Under the pieces are notes generated by a model. The model was not told where the DNA came from. It made no database searches and saw nothing but the letters and a program-made list of their open reading frames with translations. From positions 204,359 to 268,358 of the forward strand of contig NZ_AWZT01000002.1 of assembly GCF_000472525.1 (NCBI RefSeq): 64,000 nt of DNA, written 5' to 3'. Position 1 is the stretch's first letter, and each line of letters begins with the position of its first letter. Shown here piece by piece: positions 18,104 through 28,919 of this stretch. The DNA is from Paraburkholderia dilworthii (GTDB lineage Bacteria > Pseudomonadota > Gammaproteobacteria > Burkholderiales > Burkholderiaceae). A program made the translations under genes and the position numbers.

Positions 18104-19465
18104 TCAGTTCAGCAATTCGGAAAAGGGAATGAAGCGCACGGTTTCGCCGGCGCTAATCGCATGGTTGGGCGGATTGTCGATCAGGCCGTCGCCCCATACC
18201 GTCGACGTCAGCACGGCCGAACTCTGGTTCGGGAACAGATCGAGCCCACCGGCGGCATTGATGCGCGCACGCAGGAATTCGTTACGGCGATCCGCTTTGC
18301 TCTGCGTGAAGTCGGCGCGCAGCGACAGCGCACGCGGCGCGACGGCCTGCACGCCCGCGAGACGCAAGATGAACGGGCGCACGAACAACAGAAAGGTGAC
18401 GAAGCTCGACACCGGGTTGCCCGGCAGACCGATGAAAAAGGTTTCGGCGGAAGATGCACGCGAGTCTGCCGGGGCTGTTGGATCCGAAACCGACTGGGCG
18501 CGCCCGGCGTTGTCGTTGCTGTTGTTACCATTGCCGTGGCGGTCGTTCCCTATGCCTCCGCCGCCGCCGTTGCCCGCGCCGCGGCGCACCGCGCCAAACG
18601 CGAGCGGCTTGCCCGGTTTCATCGCGATTTGCCACATTGCAAGGCCCCCTTCCGCCTCGACGGCCGGCTTTACATGGTCTTCCTCGCCGACCGACACGCC
18701 GCCGCACGTCAGAATGAGATCGTGCGCGTGCGCGGCTTCACGCAGCGTGGCACGCGTCGCATCGAGCCGATCGGCGACGATTCCAAAGTCGCTCACCTCG
18801 CAACCGAGCTTCTCCAGCAGGCCACGCAGCGTGAAGCGATTCGAGTTGTAGATCGCGCCGGGTTTCAACGGCTCGCCCGGCATGGTGAGCTCATCGCCGG
18901 TATAGAAAACAGCGACTTTCACCCGCCGACGCACTTCCAGTTCGGCGCAACCAACCGACGCGGCCAGCCCCAACGCCTGCGGTGTGAGCCGCGTGCCGGC
19001 CGGCAGGATGACCGAGCCGCTGCGAATGTCCGCGCCTTGCGCGGTGATCCATTCGCCGGGCCGGGGGCTGTGCAGAATGGTGACCCCGTCGCCGCCCGCT
19101 TCCGCTTGCTCCTGCATGACGATCGCGTCCGCACCCGGCGGCACCGTTGCGCCGGTGAAAATGCGCGCTGCCGTGCCGGGCTTAAGCGGCTCGGGCGCGT
19201 GACCTGCCGGAATGCGTTGCGACACCGGCAGACGGCGGTTGCCGTGCGGCGCGACGTCGGCGGCGCGGATCGCGTAGCCGTCCATTGAACTGGTGTTCAT
19301 GGGAGGCACGTCGAGCGGAGAGACGACATCGGCCGAGAGCACCCGGCCCGACGCTTCGAGAGTCGGGATGAATTCGGTGCCGATCACCGGGCTCGCAGCG
19401 CTGAGCAGGGTCGCCAATGCGTCAGCGGTGGCGAGCATCGGAGCGCGGGGCGTGGGAGTGGACAT
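18104..19465 (-). CDS. moeA: Molybdopterin molybdenumtransferase
   Basis: A 453-residue enzyme inserting molybdate into adenylated molybdopterin; the usual length is about 400-410. Hallmarks include MDGYAIRAAD (61-70), the FTGATVPPGADAIVMQE segment (103-119), YTGDEL (188-193), TCGGVSVGEEDH (253-264) and FIGLPGNPVSSF (344-355). A Gly/Asn/Ser-rich insertion of about 45 residues (296-340) separates the last two motifs and accounts for the extra length. It heads the moeA-moaD-moaE cluster. Confidence 0.95.
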   Translation of the reverse strand: MSTPTPRAPMLATADALATLLSAASPVIGTEFIPTLEASGRVLSADVVSPLDVPPMNTSSMDGYAIRAADVAPHGNRRLPVSQRIPAGHAPEPLKPGTAARIFTGATVPPGADAIVMQEQAEAGGDGVTILHSPRPGEWITAQGADIRSGSVILPAGTRLTPQALGLAASVGCAELEVRRRVKVAVFYTGDELTMPGEPLKPGAIYNSNRFTLRGLLEKLGCEVSDFGIVADRLDATRATLREAAHAHDLILTCGGVSVGEEDHVKPAVEAEGGLAMWQIAMKPGKPLAFGAVRRGAGNGGGGGIGNDRHGNGNNSNDNAGRAQSVSDPTAPADSRASSAETFFIGLPGNPVSSFVTFLLFVRPFILRLAGVQAVAPRALSLRADFTQSKADRRNEFLRARINAAGGLDLFPNQSSAVLTSTVWGDGLIDNPPNHAISAGETVRFIPFSELLN

Positions 19466-19812
19466 CTGTGGTTCGAAGCCGCAGGTTAAAGGAACATTGT
19501 AGCGGTCGAAGGCTGGGCCTTGTCGGGCCGCACTTATGGACCATTGGACCGTTGGACCCGTTTCCGGCTGCTGGCAGGTCGCTTAGCGCGGGCTTCGGAG
19601 CAGATCCGCGGAGCGGGTCTTCGCTCAGTTTCCGCTTACCCGATCCGTTCGCGAGCCTTTGCGTTGTGTGCGTTGCCGGATATTTTTGAGGCGCACGCCA
19701 GGTGCCGCTGCGGCACGCGCCCTTTCAATCCCGTGCTGATGGCACGGTGTGGGTCGCGCCATGCCGGCTCAGCATGTCATCGCGCGGGTCGCCGGCCCGC
19801 GCTTCACGCCGA
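19466..19812. other. Intergenic region between moeA and thrC
   Basis: About 350 bases with no supported gene. It should contain the moeA promoter (minus) and the 3' end of the thrC transcript. No clear terminator hairpin was found. Confidence 0.5.
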
Positions 19813-21264
19813 TTACACGCCGGTGTTCGCCACGATGAAGTCCTTCACGCGCTGCGCATCCGCGGGCAGCACTTCAAAACGCTGCGGCAGCGACTCCAGC
19901 CCGGCGAAAGCAGCCGGACGCTCCGGTTCGCGCAACAGCGCTTCGCGAATCGTCTCGCCGAACTTGATCGGCTGCGCCGTCTCCAGCACGATCATCGGTA
20001 CACCCGGTTGCAGATGTTCGCGCGCGACCTTCAGGCCGTCTGCCGTATGCGTGTCGATCATCGTGTCGTAGCGCTGGAACACATCGCGAATCGCTTCGAC
20101 GCGATCGTCGTGACTGCTGCGGCCCGACACGAAACCGAATGCCTTCACGCTAGCAAAGTCGCCGCTCGCCGCGAGGTCGAAACCGCCTTTTTCCTCGACG
20201 TCGCGGAACAGTTGCAACACCCGCGCCGGATCGCGGCCAAGTAGATCGAACACGAAGCGCTCGAAGTTCGACGCCTTCGAAATGTCCATGCTCGGGCTGC
20301 TCGTGTGATAGGTCTCGGCGGCCTTGCGCACGCGGTAGATGCCGGTGCGGAAGAACTCGTCGAGCACGTCGTTTTCGTTCGTGGCCACCACGAGTTTTTC
20401 GATCGGCAGACCCATCATGCGCGCGATGTGACCCGCGCACACGTTGCCGAAGTTGCCCGACGGCACCGTGAACGACACACGCTCGTCGTTGCGCTTCGTC
20501 GCGGCGAAATAACCCTTGAAGTAATAGACGACCTGCGCGACGACGCGCGCCCAGTTGATCGAATTGACCGTGCCGATCTTGTACTTCGCCTTGAACGCGT
20601 GATCATTCGACACGGCCTTGACGATGTCCTGGCAGTCGTCGAACACGCCCTCGACCGCGAGGTTGAAAATGTTCGGATCTTGCAGGCTGTACATCTGCGC
20701 GGTCTGGAACGCGCTCATCTTCTTGTGCGGCGACAGCATGAACACGCGAATACCCTGCTTGCCGCGCATCGCGTATTCCGCCGCGCTGCCCGTGTCGCCC
20801 GAAGTCGCGCCGAGAATGTTCAACGTTTCGCCATGCCTCGCGAGCGCATATTCGAACAGGTTGCCGATCAACTGCATCGCCATGTCCTTGAACGCGAGCG
20901 TCGGACCGTTGGACAGTTCCAGCAGCGAGAGCGGCGCGCCATTCTCGACGCCGAGCGTTTTCAACGGCGTGATCTGCTCCGCGCTTTCGTCGTCGCGCAC
21001 GTTGCAGTAAGTGGCAGCCGTGTAGGTCTTGCGAGTCAGCGCGCGCAGATCTTCAGCGGGAATGTCGTCGCTGAATTTCGACAGGATTTCGAATGCGAGG
21101 TCCGCATACGGCAGCGTGCGCCACCGCGCGAGTTCGTCGGCGCTGATGCGCGGATATTCGGCGGGCAGATACAGGCCGCCATCTTTCGCGAGGCCGCCCA
21201 GCAGAATGTCGGAGAAAGTGTGGCGCTCGCCGGCTCCGGCGCCGCGTGTGGAGAGATAGTTCAT
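19813..21264 (-). CDS. thrC: Threonine synthase
   Basis: A 483-residue PLP enzyme converting O-phosphohomoserine to threonine. The family start MNYLSTRGAG is present. The PLP lysine lies in SNGPTLAFKDMAMQ (K126), and the phosphate-binding segment is GATSGDTGSAAEYAMRG. Length agrees with the proteobacterial long form. It lies 8 bases downstream of hom, so the two last committed steps of threonine synthesis are co-transcribed. The kinase gene thrB is not in the window. Confidence 0.96.
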   Translation of the reverse strand: MNYLSTRGAGAGERHTFSDILLGGLAKDGGLYLPAEYPRISADELARWRTLPYADLAFEILSKFSDDIPAEDLRALTRKTYTAATYCNVRDDESAEQITPLKTLGVENGAPLSLLELSNGPTLAFKDMAMQLIGNLFEYALARHGETLNILGATSGDTGSAAEYAMRGKQGIRVFMLSPHKKMSAFQTAQMYSLQDPNIFNLAVEGVFDDCQDIVKAVSNDHAFKAKYKIGTVNSINWARVVAQVVYYFKGYFAATKRNDERVSFTVPSGNFGNVCAGHIARMMGLPIEKLVVATNENDVLDEFFRTGIYRVRKAAETYHTSSPSMDISKASNFERFVFDLLGRDPARVLQLFRDVEEKGGFDLAASGDFASVKAFGFVSGRSSHDDRVEAIRDVFQRYDTMIDTHTADGLKVAREHLQPGVPMIVLETAQPIKFGETIREALLREPERPAAFAGLESLPQRFEVLPADAQRVKDFIVANTGV

Positions 21265-21272
21265 AGTTCGGC

Positions 21273-22604
<1,332 letters not shown>

Positions 22605-22652
22605 GCAGCGTGTTTTCGAGTAGATGTTTAAAAAGTGCGAACGACCTGGCGC

Positions 22653-22782
22653 TTCGCGCCGGGCTCCCCGAGGGCTGAAAAAAGCTCGAGGCTGCCCGGC
22701 GTTTTTCAACTGCCCCAACCCCGGCCCTTTGCGCCAGGCCCCGAGGGCGTGAGAAAACTTGCGGCGACCCGGCGTTTTCTCG
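22653..22782 (-). repeat. Tandem duplicated hairpin in the hom leader
   Basis: Two copies of a segment of about 55 bases, 73-75 bases apart (22653-22710 and 22728-22782), share CCCCGAGGGC and CCCGGCGTTTT. Each can fold as a hairpin. The first pairs TGAAAAA with TTTTTCA and the second pairs GAGAAAAC with GTTTTCTC, so the stems changed together while the GGCG loop side stayed. Located between alaA and hom, in the 5' leader of hom. Confidence 0.65.
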
Positions 22783-22829
22783 ATGTCGGACGCGATACGC
22801 CGCCGAGGCCGCGAAACGCCTATTGTGCG

Positions 22830-24077
22830 CTAAGCCGTGTGACGTTTGCGGTAACCGTCGAGAAAGCGCGCAATCCGGTTGATGGAATCCGCGAGGTCGT
22901 CCACGTTCGGCAGGAACACGACGCGGAAATGATCCGGCGTTTTCCAGTTGAACCCGGTGCCCTGCACGAGCAGCACGCGCTCTTCCAGCAACAGGTCGAG
23001 AATGAACTGCTGATCGTTCTGGATCGGATAAACCTTCGGATCGAGACGCGGGAACATGTACAGCGCCGCTTCCGGCTTCACGCAACTCACGCCGGGGATA
23101 GACGTCAGCATGTCGTAGGCGAGTTCGCGCTGCTTGTAGAGACGCCCGCTCGGCACGATCAGGTCGTTGATGCTCTGATAGCCGCCGAGCGCGGTCTGGA
23201 TCGCGTACTGGCCGGGCACGTTCGGGCACAGGCGCATGGAAGCGAGAATGCCGAGCCCTTCGAAATAGTCTTTCCCGTGACGGCGGTTTTCGCCCGTCAG
23301 GCCCGAGATGAACATCCACCCCGCCCGGTAGCCGCAGGAGCGGTAGCTCTTCGACAGGCTGTTGAACGTGACGGTGAGCACGTCTTCGGAAAGCGCGGCC
23401 ATCGACGTATGCGTCTTGCCGTCGTAGACGATCTTGTCGTAGACCTCGTCGGCGAAGATCACCAGGCCGTGCTGGCGCGCGATTTCGATCAGGCCGAGCA
23501 GCAGTTCGTCGGAGTACAGCGCGCCGGTTGGGTTGTTCGGATTGATGACGACGAGCGCGCGCGTATTCGGCGTGATTTTCGCGCGGATGTCGTCGAGGTC
23601 GGGCATCCAGCGGTTCGCCTCGTCGCAGATGTAATGCACCGGCGTCCCGCCCGCGAGGCTCACGCCGGCGGTCCACAACGGATAGTCGGGCGCGGGCAGC
23701 AGCACTTCGTCGCCGTCGTTGAGCAGGCCCTGAAGCGCCATCACGATCAGCTCGGAAGCGCCGTTGCCGATGTAGATGTCGTCCAGCTCCACACCATGTA
23801 CGCCCTTTTGCTGCGTGTAATGCATGATCGCCTTGCGCGCGGCGAACACACCTTTGGAATCCGAGTAGCCGGACGAGCCTGGCAGGTTCAGGATCATGTC
23901 CTGAATGATTTCGTCCGGAGCCTCGAAACCGAACGGCGCCAGATTGCCTATGTTCAGCTTGATGATGCGGTGGCCTTCTTCTTCGAGCCGTTTCGCATGT
24001 TCGAGGACAGGCCCGCGGATGTCGTAGCAGACATTCAACAACTTGTTGGATTTGAGAATCGGTTTCACGGCGGGCAC
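22830..24077 (-). CDS. alaA: Glutamate-pyruvate (alanine) aminotransferase, AlaA type
   Basis: A 415-residue class I PLP aminotransferase. It matches the AlaA family in long stretches, such as NVCYDIRGPVLEHAKRLEEE, DIYIGNGASELIV, INPNNPTGA and ASMRLCPNVP. The PLP lysine lies in NSLSKSYRS. It interconverts pyruvate and alanine with glutamate. It precedes hom and thrC on the same strand, about 225 bases from hom, so the three may share a transcript. The assignment to AlaA rather than AlaC rests on the N-terminal segment. Confidence 0.9.
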   Translation of the reverse strand: MPAVKPILKSNKLLNVCYDIRGPVLEHAKRLEEEGHRIIKLNIGNLAPFGFEAPDEIIQDMILNLPGSSGYSDSKGVFAARKAIMHYTQQKGVHGVELDDIYIGNGASELIVMALQGLLNDGDEVLLPAPDYPLWTAGVSLAGGTPVHYICDEANRWMPDLDDIRAKITPNTRALVVINPNNPTGALYSDELLLGLIEIARQHGLVIFADEVYDKIVYDGKTHTSMAALSEDVLTVTFNSLSKSYRSCGYRAGWMFISGLTGENRRHGKDYFEGLGILASMRLCPNVPGQYAIQTALGGYQSINDLIVPSGRLYKQRELAYDMLTSIPGVSCVKPEAALYMFPRLDPKVYPIQNDQQFILDLLLEERVLLVQGTGFNWKTPDHFRVVFLPNVDDLADSINRIARFLDGYRKRHTA

Positions 24078-24621
24078 TTCATCCTGGTTAATGGCTTAGG
24101 GCTGGGGCTGGAGCAAGCAGGCGCCGACAAACAACTCAACGTGCCGGGCAGATTCGCCGATACGGGAAGCGGGTGCGGCCAGCGCGCATCGGGTCGCCCT
24201 TTTCCGCGGCAGCGGTTGCAGCGGCTGCCCATGCAGCCACTTCGTTAAAGCCGCTGCTGAGCTGTTCGATGCGCTTTATGGCGGATTGCGCCGATGCAGC
24301 AGCGAACAGGCAGGAAACGGAACAGAAATGGACGAAAGCGGGCAAAACCAGGCATGTAGCCGATAAGGCCCGCCCCGGATCGTCAGCGCGGCTTATGGCG
24401 GCGCATGAGCGGAGGGCGCCGCTGGGCGGCTAAAAAGCTATAATTTAGCGGATTTTGGCCGACTTCCGCAATGCACCAACCGTAACGGGACCGTAGCGGA
24501 ATCCATAACGGGAGCTTTTTCGGCCCTTTCGTGTCCCACTCGCGTCGACCGCCCTGTTCGTACTCTCTATGATCAGGCCGCCAACACGCATGATGTCTCG
24601 CGACGACTTCGGAAAACGAAT
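24078..24621. other. Intergenic region between alaA and the Mth938-like gene
   Basis: About 540 bases with no supported gene. It contains a -10-like TATAAT at 24439-24444 on the plus strand, likely the promoter of the downstream gene, although no good -35 is visible. Just downstream, CGTAACGGGA and CATAACGGGA recur 30 bases apart. Confidence 0.45.
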
Positions 24622-24996
24622 TTGAAATTACATCAGGATTCCAGCGGCGCCCTCAACACCGTGACCGGTTACGGCGCCGGCTATGTCGAAATCAATCTGG
24701 TGCGTCATTCGGGTAGCATCCTCGTGCTGCCGGAAGCGCCTGTCATTCCCTGGCCTGTTACGTCCTTCGAGCAACTGAGCCCCGAGCTTTTCTCCATGCT
24801 GGTCGAGCCCGCGCCCGAGGTGGTGATATTCGGCAGCGGCGAGCGGCTGCGTTTTCCGCACCCGCGCCTGACCGCTGCGCTCACCGCCAAACGCATCGGC
24901 GTCGAAACAATGGACTTCAAGGCTGCCTGCCGCACGTACAACATTCTGATGGCCGAGGGCCGCAAGGTCGCGGCCGCACTGCTGATCGAAGGCTAG
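24622..24996 (+). CDS. Mth938-like (DUF498) domain protein
   Basis: A 124-residue protein of the Mth938/DUF498 family. It is recognised by HSGSILVLPE, the central VVIFGSGERLRFPHP and the C-terminal RTYNILMAEGRKVAAALLIEG. The start is TTG; no in-frame ATG exists upstream and GGAAAA lies about 7 bases before it. The human relative NDUFAF3 assists complex I assembly, but the bacterial role is not established. It stands alone, upstream of the arn genes and separated from them by more than 400 bases. Confidence 0.85.
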   Translation: MKLHQDSSGALNTVTGYGAGYVEINLVRHSGSILVLPEAPVIPWPVTSFEQLSPELFSMLVEPAPEVVIFGSGERLRFPHPRLTAALTAKRIGVETMDFKAACRTYNILMAEGRKVAAALLIEG

Positions 24997-25423
24997 CACG
25001 TAGCCGATGCTGGCCATTCATGGCCGACGGTGCCGGCAGAGCGCGCTGAGCGGCCGCTTCACGCGCTGTGCTGCGCCCCGCCCTCGCCGCGTCACCGACG
25101 ATCACGTACACTGCGCGCCATCTGCGCAAAGCCGGCGGTCTGCATAGGAGCGATTGCGGCTCGCAGCGGCGTCGCCGTGCGGGCCGCTCCGCTGGTCGGT
25201 CAGCTAGCCGCGGCAGCGGCCGGCGCGAGTCGCCATGACGCCTGGCGACACGGGCAGCAGCGTGCGCAGTTGCGCCCGAAACCCGCCTGGCATAGACCGG
25301 TCATAAGACCTTACGCAAGGCGAGGCATAAGAGCACCGCGGCTGACCGGACGATCCAGCCAGCCGCCATTTCCGAATAACAACGCAGCGCCGCAATGCGG
25401 CGTCGCCAGAAAGGTTTAAATCG
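24997..25423. other. Intergenic region upstream of the arn operon
   Basis: About 430 bases of GC-rich sequence with no supported gene. It must contain the promoter of arnT. I could not identify a PmrA-type direct repeat, which would agree with constitutive Ara4N synthesis known in Burkholderia. Confidence 0.45.
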
Positions 25424-27145
25424 ATGAACGATACGCCGTCGAGGCTACCGCTCAACCGCACCGCGATCCTGCTGCTGGTGCTGGCCCTTGCCGTCATCTG
25501 GTTCGTGCCGCTTGGCTGGCGCCATCTGCTGCCAAGCGACGAAGGCCGCTACGCCGAAATGGCGCGCGAAATGTTCGTCACCGGCGACTGGATCACGCCG
25601 CGCTATAACGGCTACAAATACTTCGAAAAACCGCCGCTGCAAACGTGGGCGAACGCGCTTACGTTCGCGTGGTTCGGCATCGGCGAATGGCAGGCGCGGC
25701 TCTACACGGCGCTCACCGGCTTTGCCGGCGTGCTGCTGATCGGCTTCACCGGCGCGCGCGTGTTCAATGCGGCCACCGGCGTGTTCGCGGCGCTGGTGCT
25801 TGCGACCTCGCCTTACTGGAACTTGATGGGCCACTTCAACACACTCGACATGGGCCTGTCGTTCTGGATGGAACTCACGTTGTGCGCGTTGCTGCTCGCG
25901 CAGCGCCCGAATCTCGAGACCGCCTGTATACGCGGCTGGATGTGGCTGTGCTGGGGCTCGATGGCGCTCGCGGTCCTGTCGAAGGGCCTCGTCGGCGTGA
26001 TTCTGCCGGGCGCCGTGCTGGTGCTCTACACGGTGATCGCGCGCGACTGGGCCGTGTGGAAACGCCTGCACCTGATCGGCGGCCTGATCGTGTTCTTCGC
26101 GATCGTCACGCCGTGGTTCGTGCTGGTGCAAGAACGCAATCCGGAATTTCTCAACTTTTTCTTCATCGTTCAGCAGTTCAAGCGCTACCTGACTCCTGAG
26201 CAAAACCGTCCCGGGCCGTTTTATTACTTCGTGCCGGTGCTGATCGTCGGTTTCCTGCCGTGGCTCTCGGTGACGGTGCAGAGCGTGCGTCACGCATGGC
26301 GCCTGCCGCGCCAGCCGAACGGCTTCGCGCCGGTCACGATGATGCTCGTCTGGACGGGCTTCATCTTCCTGTTCTTCAGCGCGTCGCATTCCAAGCTGCT
26401 CTCGTATACGCTGCCGATCGCGCCGCCCATCGCGCTGCTGATCGGCATGTATCTGCCGCTCGTCACACGCGACCGGTTGCGCCGCCACCTCGCCGGCTAT
26501 GCACTGTTTCTCGTAGTCGCCGCGTTCGCCGCGCTGTTCCTCTCGCGCTTCGGCAGCCAGCGCAACCCCGCCGAACTGTACGCCGAGTACCGCACGTGGG
26601 TTCTGGCGGCGCTTGCCGTTGCATTCGTGCTGACGCTCGCCGCACTGTGGCTCAATCGCCGCAGCCGCGCCGGCAGCCTCGGCACGATCGCGAGTTTCGG
26701 CGCGGCGTGGCTGCTGCTCGGCACGATCGCCGGCATCGGTCACGACGTATTCGGCCGCCTCAGTTCCGGCGCACAGCTCGCGCCCGCGATCAAGGCCCAG
26801 ATGGCGAAATTGCCGGCCGACACGCCGTTCTACTCAGTCGGCGTGCTCGACCACACGCTGCCCTTCTACATCGGCCATACGATGACGATGGTCGAGCATC
26901 CGGACGAACTGGCGTTCGGCATATCCGTGGAGCCACAGAAATGGTTGCCGTCGGTAGACGCGTGGATCCAGCGCTGGAAGGCCGACCGCTACGCGCTCGC
27001 GCTGATTCCGCCATCGACTTACGACCGGCTCCTGAAGGAAGGCCTGCCCATGCAGGTCATCGCCCGTGACTCGCGCCGCGTCGTCGTGATGAAGCCGCTC
27101 GCGGCAGACCCGGTGGCGGCGCCGATGGAAAAACCGCAACAGTGA
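25424..27145 (+). CDS. arnT: 4-amino-4-deoxy-L-arabinose transferase (lipid A modification)
   Basis: A 573-residue GT-C membrane enzyme that transfers Ara4N from undecaprenyl phosphate to lipid A phosphates at the outer face of the inner membrane; Escherichia coli ArnT has 550 residues. The first periplasmic loop holds the catalytic acidic pair in SDEGRYAEMAREMF, followed by TGDWITPRYNG and KPPLQTW. About 12 helices and a periplasmic C-terminal domain follow. It is the first gene of the arn cluster. Ara4N lowers the negative charge of lipid A and gives polymyxin resistance. Confidence 0.94.
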   Translation: MNDTPSRLPLNRTAILLLVLALAVIWFVPLGWRHLLPSDEGRYAEMAREMFVTGDWITPRYNGYKYFEKPPLQTWANALTFAWFGIGEWQARLYTALTGFAGVLLIGFTGARVFNAATGVFAALVLATSPYWNLMGHFNTLDMGLSFWMELTLCALLLAQRPNLETACIRGWMWLCWGSMALAVLSKGLVGVILPGAVLVLYTVIARDWAVWKRLHLIGGLIVFFAIVTPWFVLVQERNPEFLNFFFIVQQFKRYLTPEQNRPGPFYYFVPVLIVGFLPWLSVTVQSVRHAWRLPRQPNGFAPVTMMLVWTGFIFLFFSASHSKLLSYTLPIAPPIALLIGMYLPLVTRDRLRRHLAGYALFLVVAAFAALFLSRFGSQRNPAELYAEYRTWVLAALAVAFVLTLAALWLNRRSRAGSLGTIASFGAAWLLLGTIAGIGHDVFGRLSSGAQLAPAIKAQMAKLPADTPFYSVGVLDHTLPFYIGHTMTMVEHPDELAFGISVEPQKWLPSVDAWIQRWKADRYALALIPPSTYDRLLKEGLPMQVIARDSRRVVVMKPLAADPVAAPMEKPQQ

Positions 27146-27170
27146 CCCCATATCAGAACCTGGACACCCG

Positions 27171-27542
27171 ATGAACCCGATTTCCCTCTTTTGCATTCTC
27201 GCCGGCGTCACGTTGAACGCCGGCGCGCAGTTGCTGCTCAAAGCCGGAACGAATGCCGTTGGACACTTTGAATTCACCCGTGCGAACATCCTGCCGATCG
27301 CCTTTCGCCTTGCGACGCAGCCGCCGATCATCGGCGGTGTGGCCTGCTATGTGATCAGCCTCGCCGTCTGGATTGTCGGGCTGTCGCGCGTGGATGTGTC
27401 GATCGCCTATCCGATGCTGTCGCTCGGCTATGTCGTCAACGCTTTCGCCGCGTGGTATCTGTTCGGCGAAGTGCTGTCGGTACAGAAGCTGGTCGGCATC
27501 GGCGTCATTCTGGTGGGCGTGGTGATAGTCGCGCGCGGCTAG
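27171..27542 (+). CDS. SMR/EamA-like small transporter, probable Ara4N-lipid flippase
   Basis: A 123-residue protein with four hydrophobic helices of the small multidrug resistance type. The segments LNAGAQLLLKAGT and VDVSIAYPMLSLGYVVNA are typical of ArnE/ArnF. In enterobacteria ArnE and ArnF form a heterodimer that flips undecaprenyl-phosphate-Ara4N. Here only one gene is present, so a homodimer is inferred. It begins 25 bases after arnT, which supports the function. Confidence 0.85.
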   Translation: MNPISLFCILAGVTLNAGAQLLLKAGTNAVGHFEFTRANILPIAFRLATQPPIIGGVACYVISLAVWIVGLSRVDVSIAYPMLSLGYVVNAFAAWYLFGEVLSVQKLVGIGVILVGVVIVARG

Positions 27543-27749
27543 GCGCGGCTAGAACACCACGATAAAAACCGTGGCAAAACTGGCGTAAAGATAGCGTAAG
27601 CCGGCATCCATGCCGGCTAAGCAAAACGTAAGGTTGATCGCGGTATGCTCCGCGGTTTGCACCCTTTTTAGCCTTGGCCTGGATTTGCGCGTAGTGTGTG
27701 TCGAACTGCGCCCATCGGGCCGCGGCCCTTTCGATCGAGCGAAGCATTC
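27543..27749 (+). promoter_or_regulatory. Gap inside the arn cluster with a perfect hairpin
   Basis: About 200 bases separate the flippase gene from arnB, the largest gap in an otherwise overlapping cluster. At 27599-27618 a perfect inverted repeat (AGCCGGCAT-CC-ATGCCGGCT, 9-bp stem) occurs without a T-run. It might attenuate transcription or reflect a second promoter for arnB onwards. Confidence 0.4.
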
Positions 27750-28919
27750 ATGACCCAGTCATCCGTCCCGCCTCTGCCGTTCCTGCCGTTCGTCAAACCG
27801 GAAATCGATGAAGAAACGATTCGCGGCGTAGCCGACGTTCTGCGCTCGGGCTGGATCACTACCGGCCCGCAGAATCAGAAGTTCGAGGCGGCGCTCTCTG
27901 AATTTTGCGGCGGCCGTCCGGTACGTACGTTCAATTCCGGCACGGCGACGCTCGAAATTGGGCTGCGCATCGCCGGCGTAGGCGAAGGCGACGAAGTGAT
28001 TACGACGCCCGCCTCGTGGGTCTCGACCAGCAACGTCATCTACGAAGTCGGCGCGACGCCGGTATTCGCCGACATCGACCCGGTCACGCGCAATATCAAC
28101 CTCGACAAGCTGGAGAAGGCGATCACGCCGCGCACCAAGGCGCTGATTCCTGTTTATCTGTCCGGCCTGCCCGTCGACATGGACCGTCTGTACGCGATAG
28201 CACGCCAGCACAAACTGCGCGTGGTGGAAGACGCCGCACAGGCGTTCGGCTCAACGTGGAACGGCAAGCGCATCGGCGCAATCGGCGACCTCGTCTCCTT
28301 CAGCTTCCACGCGAACAAGAACCTCACGTCGATCGAAGGCGGCGCACTGGTGCTGAACAACGAGGAGGAAGCCGTCCTTGCGCAGAAATATCGGCTGCAA
28401 GGCATCACACGCACTGGTTTCGACGGCATGGACTGCGACGTGCTGGGCGGCAAGTACAACCTGACCGACGTGGCCGCACGTGTCGGCCTCGGTCAGCTGC
28501 CGCACCTTGAACGCTTTCTCGCGCAACGCAGGAAACTGGCGCGCGCATACTTCGCCGGCTTCGAGGGCGGCGCGGCGCTGAAGCTTGGCGTCGGCCTGCC
28601 GTTCGCCGACTTCGAAAACAGCAACTGGCACATGTTCCAGATCACGCTGCCGCTGGAAAAACTCTCGATCGACCGTGCCGGCTTCATGGGCCAGTTAAAA
28701 GAACGCGGCATTGGGTCGGGCGTGCACTATCCGGCCATTCATCTGTTCTCGCTGTACCGCGCGCGCGGCTTTACGGAAGGCATGTTCCCCCACGCCGAAC
28801 GCTTCGGCGCGACGAACGTCACGCTGCCGCTCTTCACGCTGATGAACGAAGGCGACGTGGAGCGCGTGTGCCGCGCGGTCAACGAAATTTGCGAACAATA
28901 CGGAAATAAGCGGAAATGA
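27750..28919 (+). CDS. arnB: UDP-Ara4O aminotransferase
   Basis: A 389-residue PLP sugar aminotransferase of the DegT/DnrJ/EryC1 family that converts UDP-4-keto-pentose to UDP-Ara4N. Key segments are SGWITTGPQNQKFE, FNSGTATLEIGLRI, EDAAQAFGS and the PLP lysine in FSFHANKNLTSIEGG. The ATG at 27750 gives the family-like start MTQSSVPPLPFLPF; upstream codons are non-homologous. Its stop overlaps the arnC start by ATGA. Confidence 0.95.
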   Translation: MTQSSVPPLPFLPFVKPEIDEETIRGVADVLRSGWITTGPQNQKFEAALSEFCGGRPVRTFNSGTATLEIGLRIAGVGEGDEVITTPASWVSTSNVIYEVGATPVFADIDPVTRNINLDKLEKAITPRTKALIPVYLSGLPVDMDRLYAIARQHKLRVVEDAAQAFGSTWNGKRIGAIGDLVSFSFHANKNLTSIEGGALVLNNEEEAVLAQKYRLQGITRTGFDGMDCDVLGGKYNLTDVAARVGLGQLPHLERFLAQRRKLARAYFAGFEGGAALKLGVGLPFADFENSNWHMFQITLPLEKLSIDRAGFMGQLKERGIGSGVHYPAIHLFSLYRARGFTEGMFPHAERFGATNVTLPLFTLMNEGDVERVCRAVNEICEQYGNKRK

